64,000 bases of DNA from Dipetalonema caudispina (lineage: Eukaryota > Nematoda > Chromadorea > Rhabditida > Onchocercidae). The notes under the pieces were generated by a model. It did no database searches. It was not told the origin of the DNA and saw only the letters and a program-made list of their open reading frames with translations. Position 1 is the first letter of the stretch, and every line of letters begins with the position of its first letter. Where the stretch lies: NCBI GenBank assembly GCA_013365325.1, contig JABVXV010000058.1, forward strand, positions 62,001-126,000. Reading direction: 5' to 3'. Positions 63,172 through 64,000 of this stretch are shown piece after piece. The position numbers were made by a program, and so were the translations under genes.

Positions 63172-63782
63172 TTAAAACAATGAATCCATATTTCCACGCT
63201 GCGTTGATTTGAAAGCACCGAGATCTTGTCGTGATGATATCCTCGTCTGTGAAGTAATACCCCATGCCGGTCCATCTGGAGCTGATCCAGATGCTGTAGG
63301 TCGTTTAAATCCCTAAATTCAATGCATCCTTAATGCTTTAAAGTGTCCATATAACCGCCAAAAAAACGTAACTATAACCAAGATGATCACGTGAATTTAA
63401 ATAAAATGAGCTAAAGTTCCACTTACTCAGTGTGACCTCCAAAATTACTAGAAAGAATAAAAAATGTATGATTTACAGTAAGTACAAAATTCTGATTATA
63501 TTTTGATTCAGATTTGAAACAATCTTATTCGTCTCTTTTGCCATTATTTTCATACTGTATATGAAAATTCGAATTAAACGGAGTTGACAGGGACACCATG
63601 ACGAGTCACTATTATGGCAAGAATACAAAAAGATCAATTATAACAGTTACTTTCATGCTTCGACTTGCTGCTTTTGCATTAAAAGAAAGCCACTTCCTCT
63701 TCTCGTCTTCCTTTGCTTCTTCTAATTCCTTTTTCCGATGTTCTTTTTTAAGTGCTCGCAGTCGTCGTCTTTCGCGCTCCAT
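63172..63782 (-). CDS. SMNDC1: SPF30/SMNDC1-like splicing factor, C-terminal exons (partial)
   Basis: SPF30 (SMNDC1) is a Tudor-domain nuclear protein needed for spliceosome assembly. Only its C-terminus is here: exon 63782-63651 (44 codons) and exon 63312-63172 (47 codons including the stop), joined in phase 0. The first encodes a charged helix (RALKKEHRKKELEEAKEDE) leading to KRKWLSFNAKAASRSMKG, matching the family's KWQQFN-KG segment. The second continues FKRPTASGS and includes AWGITSQTRISS, the position of the family's conserved Gly-rich tail. The Tudor domain and start lie beyond the right edge or in unresolved sequence after 63790. ATG at 63782 follows a CAG acceptor and is probably internal. 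The assignment rests on the C-terminal pattern only. Confidence 0.7.
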
Positions 63783-64000
63783 CTGCAAATGAACAGTTTT
63801 TCAGAATAAACTAATGAATAGTTGAAAGAAGATAGTGAAACCAAAAATACACTATTTAAATTCATGAAGCACTTCCATTTGATGAATCCGATCTTTATGG
63901 AATTTGTTCAATAATGAAGTTCCACTTACCATGTCACAATAATGGAAATATAGTGTATCTCGTTAAGACGCCTCTGAATTACATTGATCTTAATTTAAAG

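Noticed and set aside
63598..63792. 64-codon plus-strand frame with Ser/Phe-rich sequence
   Set aside because: Antisense of the SPF30-like exon, whose minus-strand reading matches the family.
1..64000. tRNA, rRNA, spliced-leader RNA gen­es, CRISPR arrays, bacterial operons
   Set aside because: No tRNA B-box with a matching cloverleaf, no rRNA-like sequence, no spliced-leader sequence and no regularly spaced repeats were seen. The introns rule out a bacterial origin for the main genes.

Overview
This is an AT-rich animal genome window carrying intron-rich genes, not a bacterial or viral sequence. Exons are short (26-580 nt). Introns end in TTTCAG or TTTTAG, donors are often GTTAGT or GTTTGC, and one start codon sits 4 nt after a 3' splice site, as expected with spliced-leader trans-splicing. 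Base composition, intron style and gene content fit a nematode, most likely a filarial or other spirurid worm. That assignment is inference; no species-diagnostic repeat was seen.

Layout. Five genes are well supported. (1) 10060-5261, minus: an SH2B/Lnk adaptor with a Phe-zipper, PH domain and SH2 domain, 10 exons. (2) 32310-40964, plus: a 15-exon, 899-residue protein with two BED zinc fingers and a C-terminal remnant of a hAT transposase, apparently a domesticated transposon gene. (3) 46167-43305, minus: a complete 7-exon PIM-family serine/threonine kinase of 482 residues. (4) 59625-55087, minus: a 12-exon SLC22-type organic ion transporter of the major facilitator superfamily, about 578 residues. 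(5) 63782-63172, minus: the last two exons of an SPF30/SMNDC1-like splicing factor that enters from the right edge.

Weaker models were built from splice-site phase agreement. At the left edge is the 3' end of a plus-strand gene with a CxxC-containing segment (319-2263). A four-exon minus-strand gene for a 69-residue protein lies at 4397-3231. Possible small genes or gene ends lie at 53274-54588, 60671-61280, 61826-61508 and 62743-63006. The stretches 10-32 kb and 46-53 kb are nearly gene-free, AT-rich and contain simple repeats, two GC-richer low-complexity islands (15.4-15.85 and 28.25-28.8 kb) and several inverted repeats. The best of these is a 71-nt near-perfect hairpin at 49031-49101.

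The genes do not form an operon: strands alternate and spacing is wide. By family knowledge the SH2B adaptor (receptor tyrosine kinase/insulin signalling), the PIM kinase (growth signalling), the transporter and the splicing factor act in unrelated pathways. Exon models were assembled by eye from reading frame and splice consensus, so the joins are inferences even where the domain assignment is secure.
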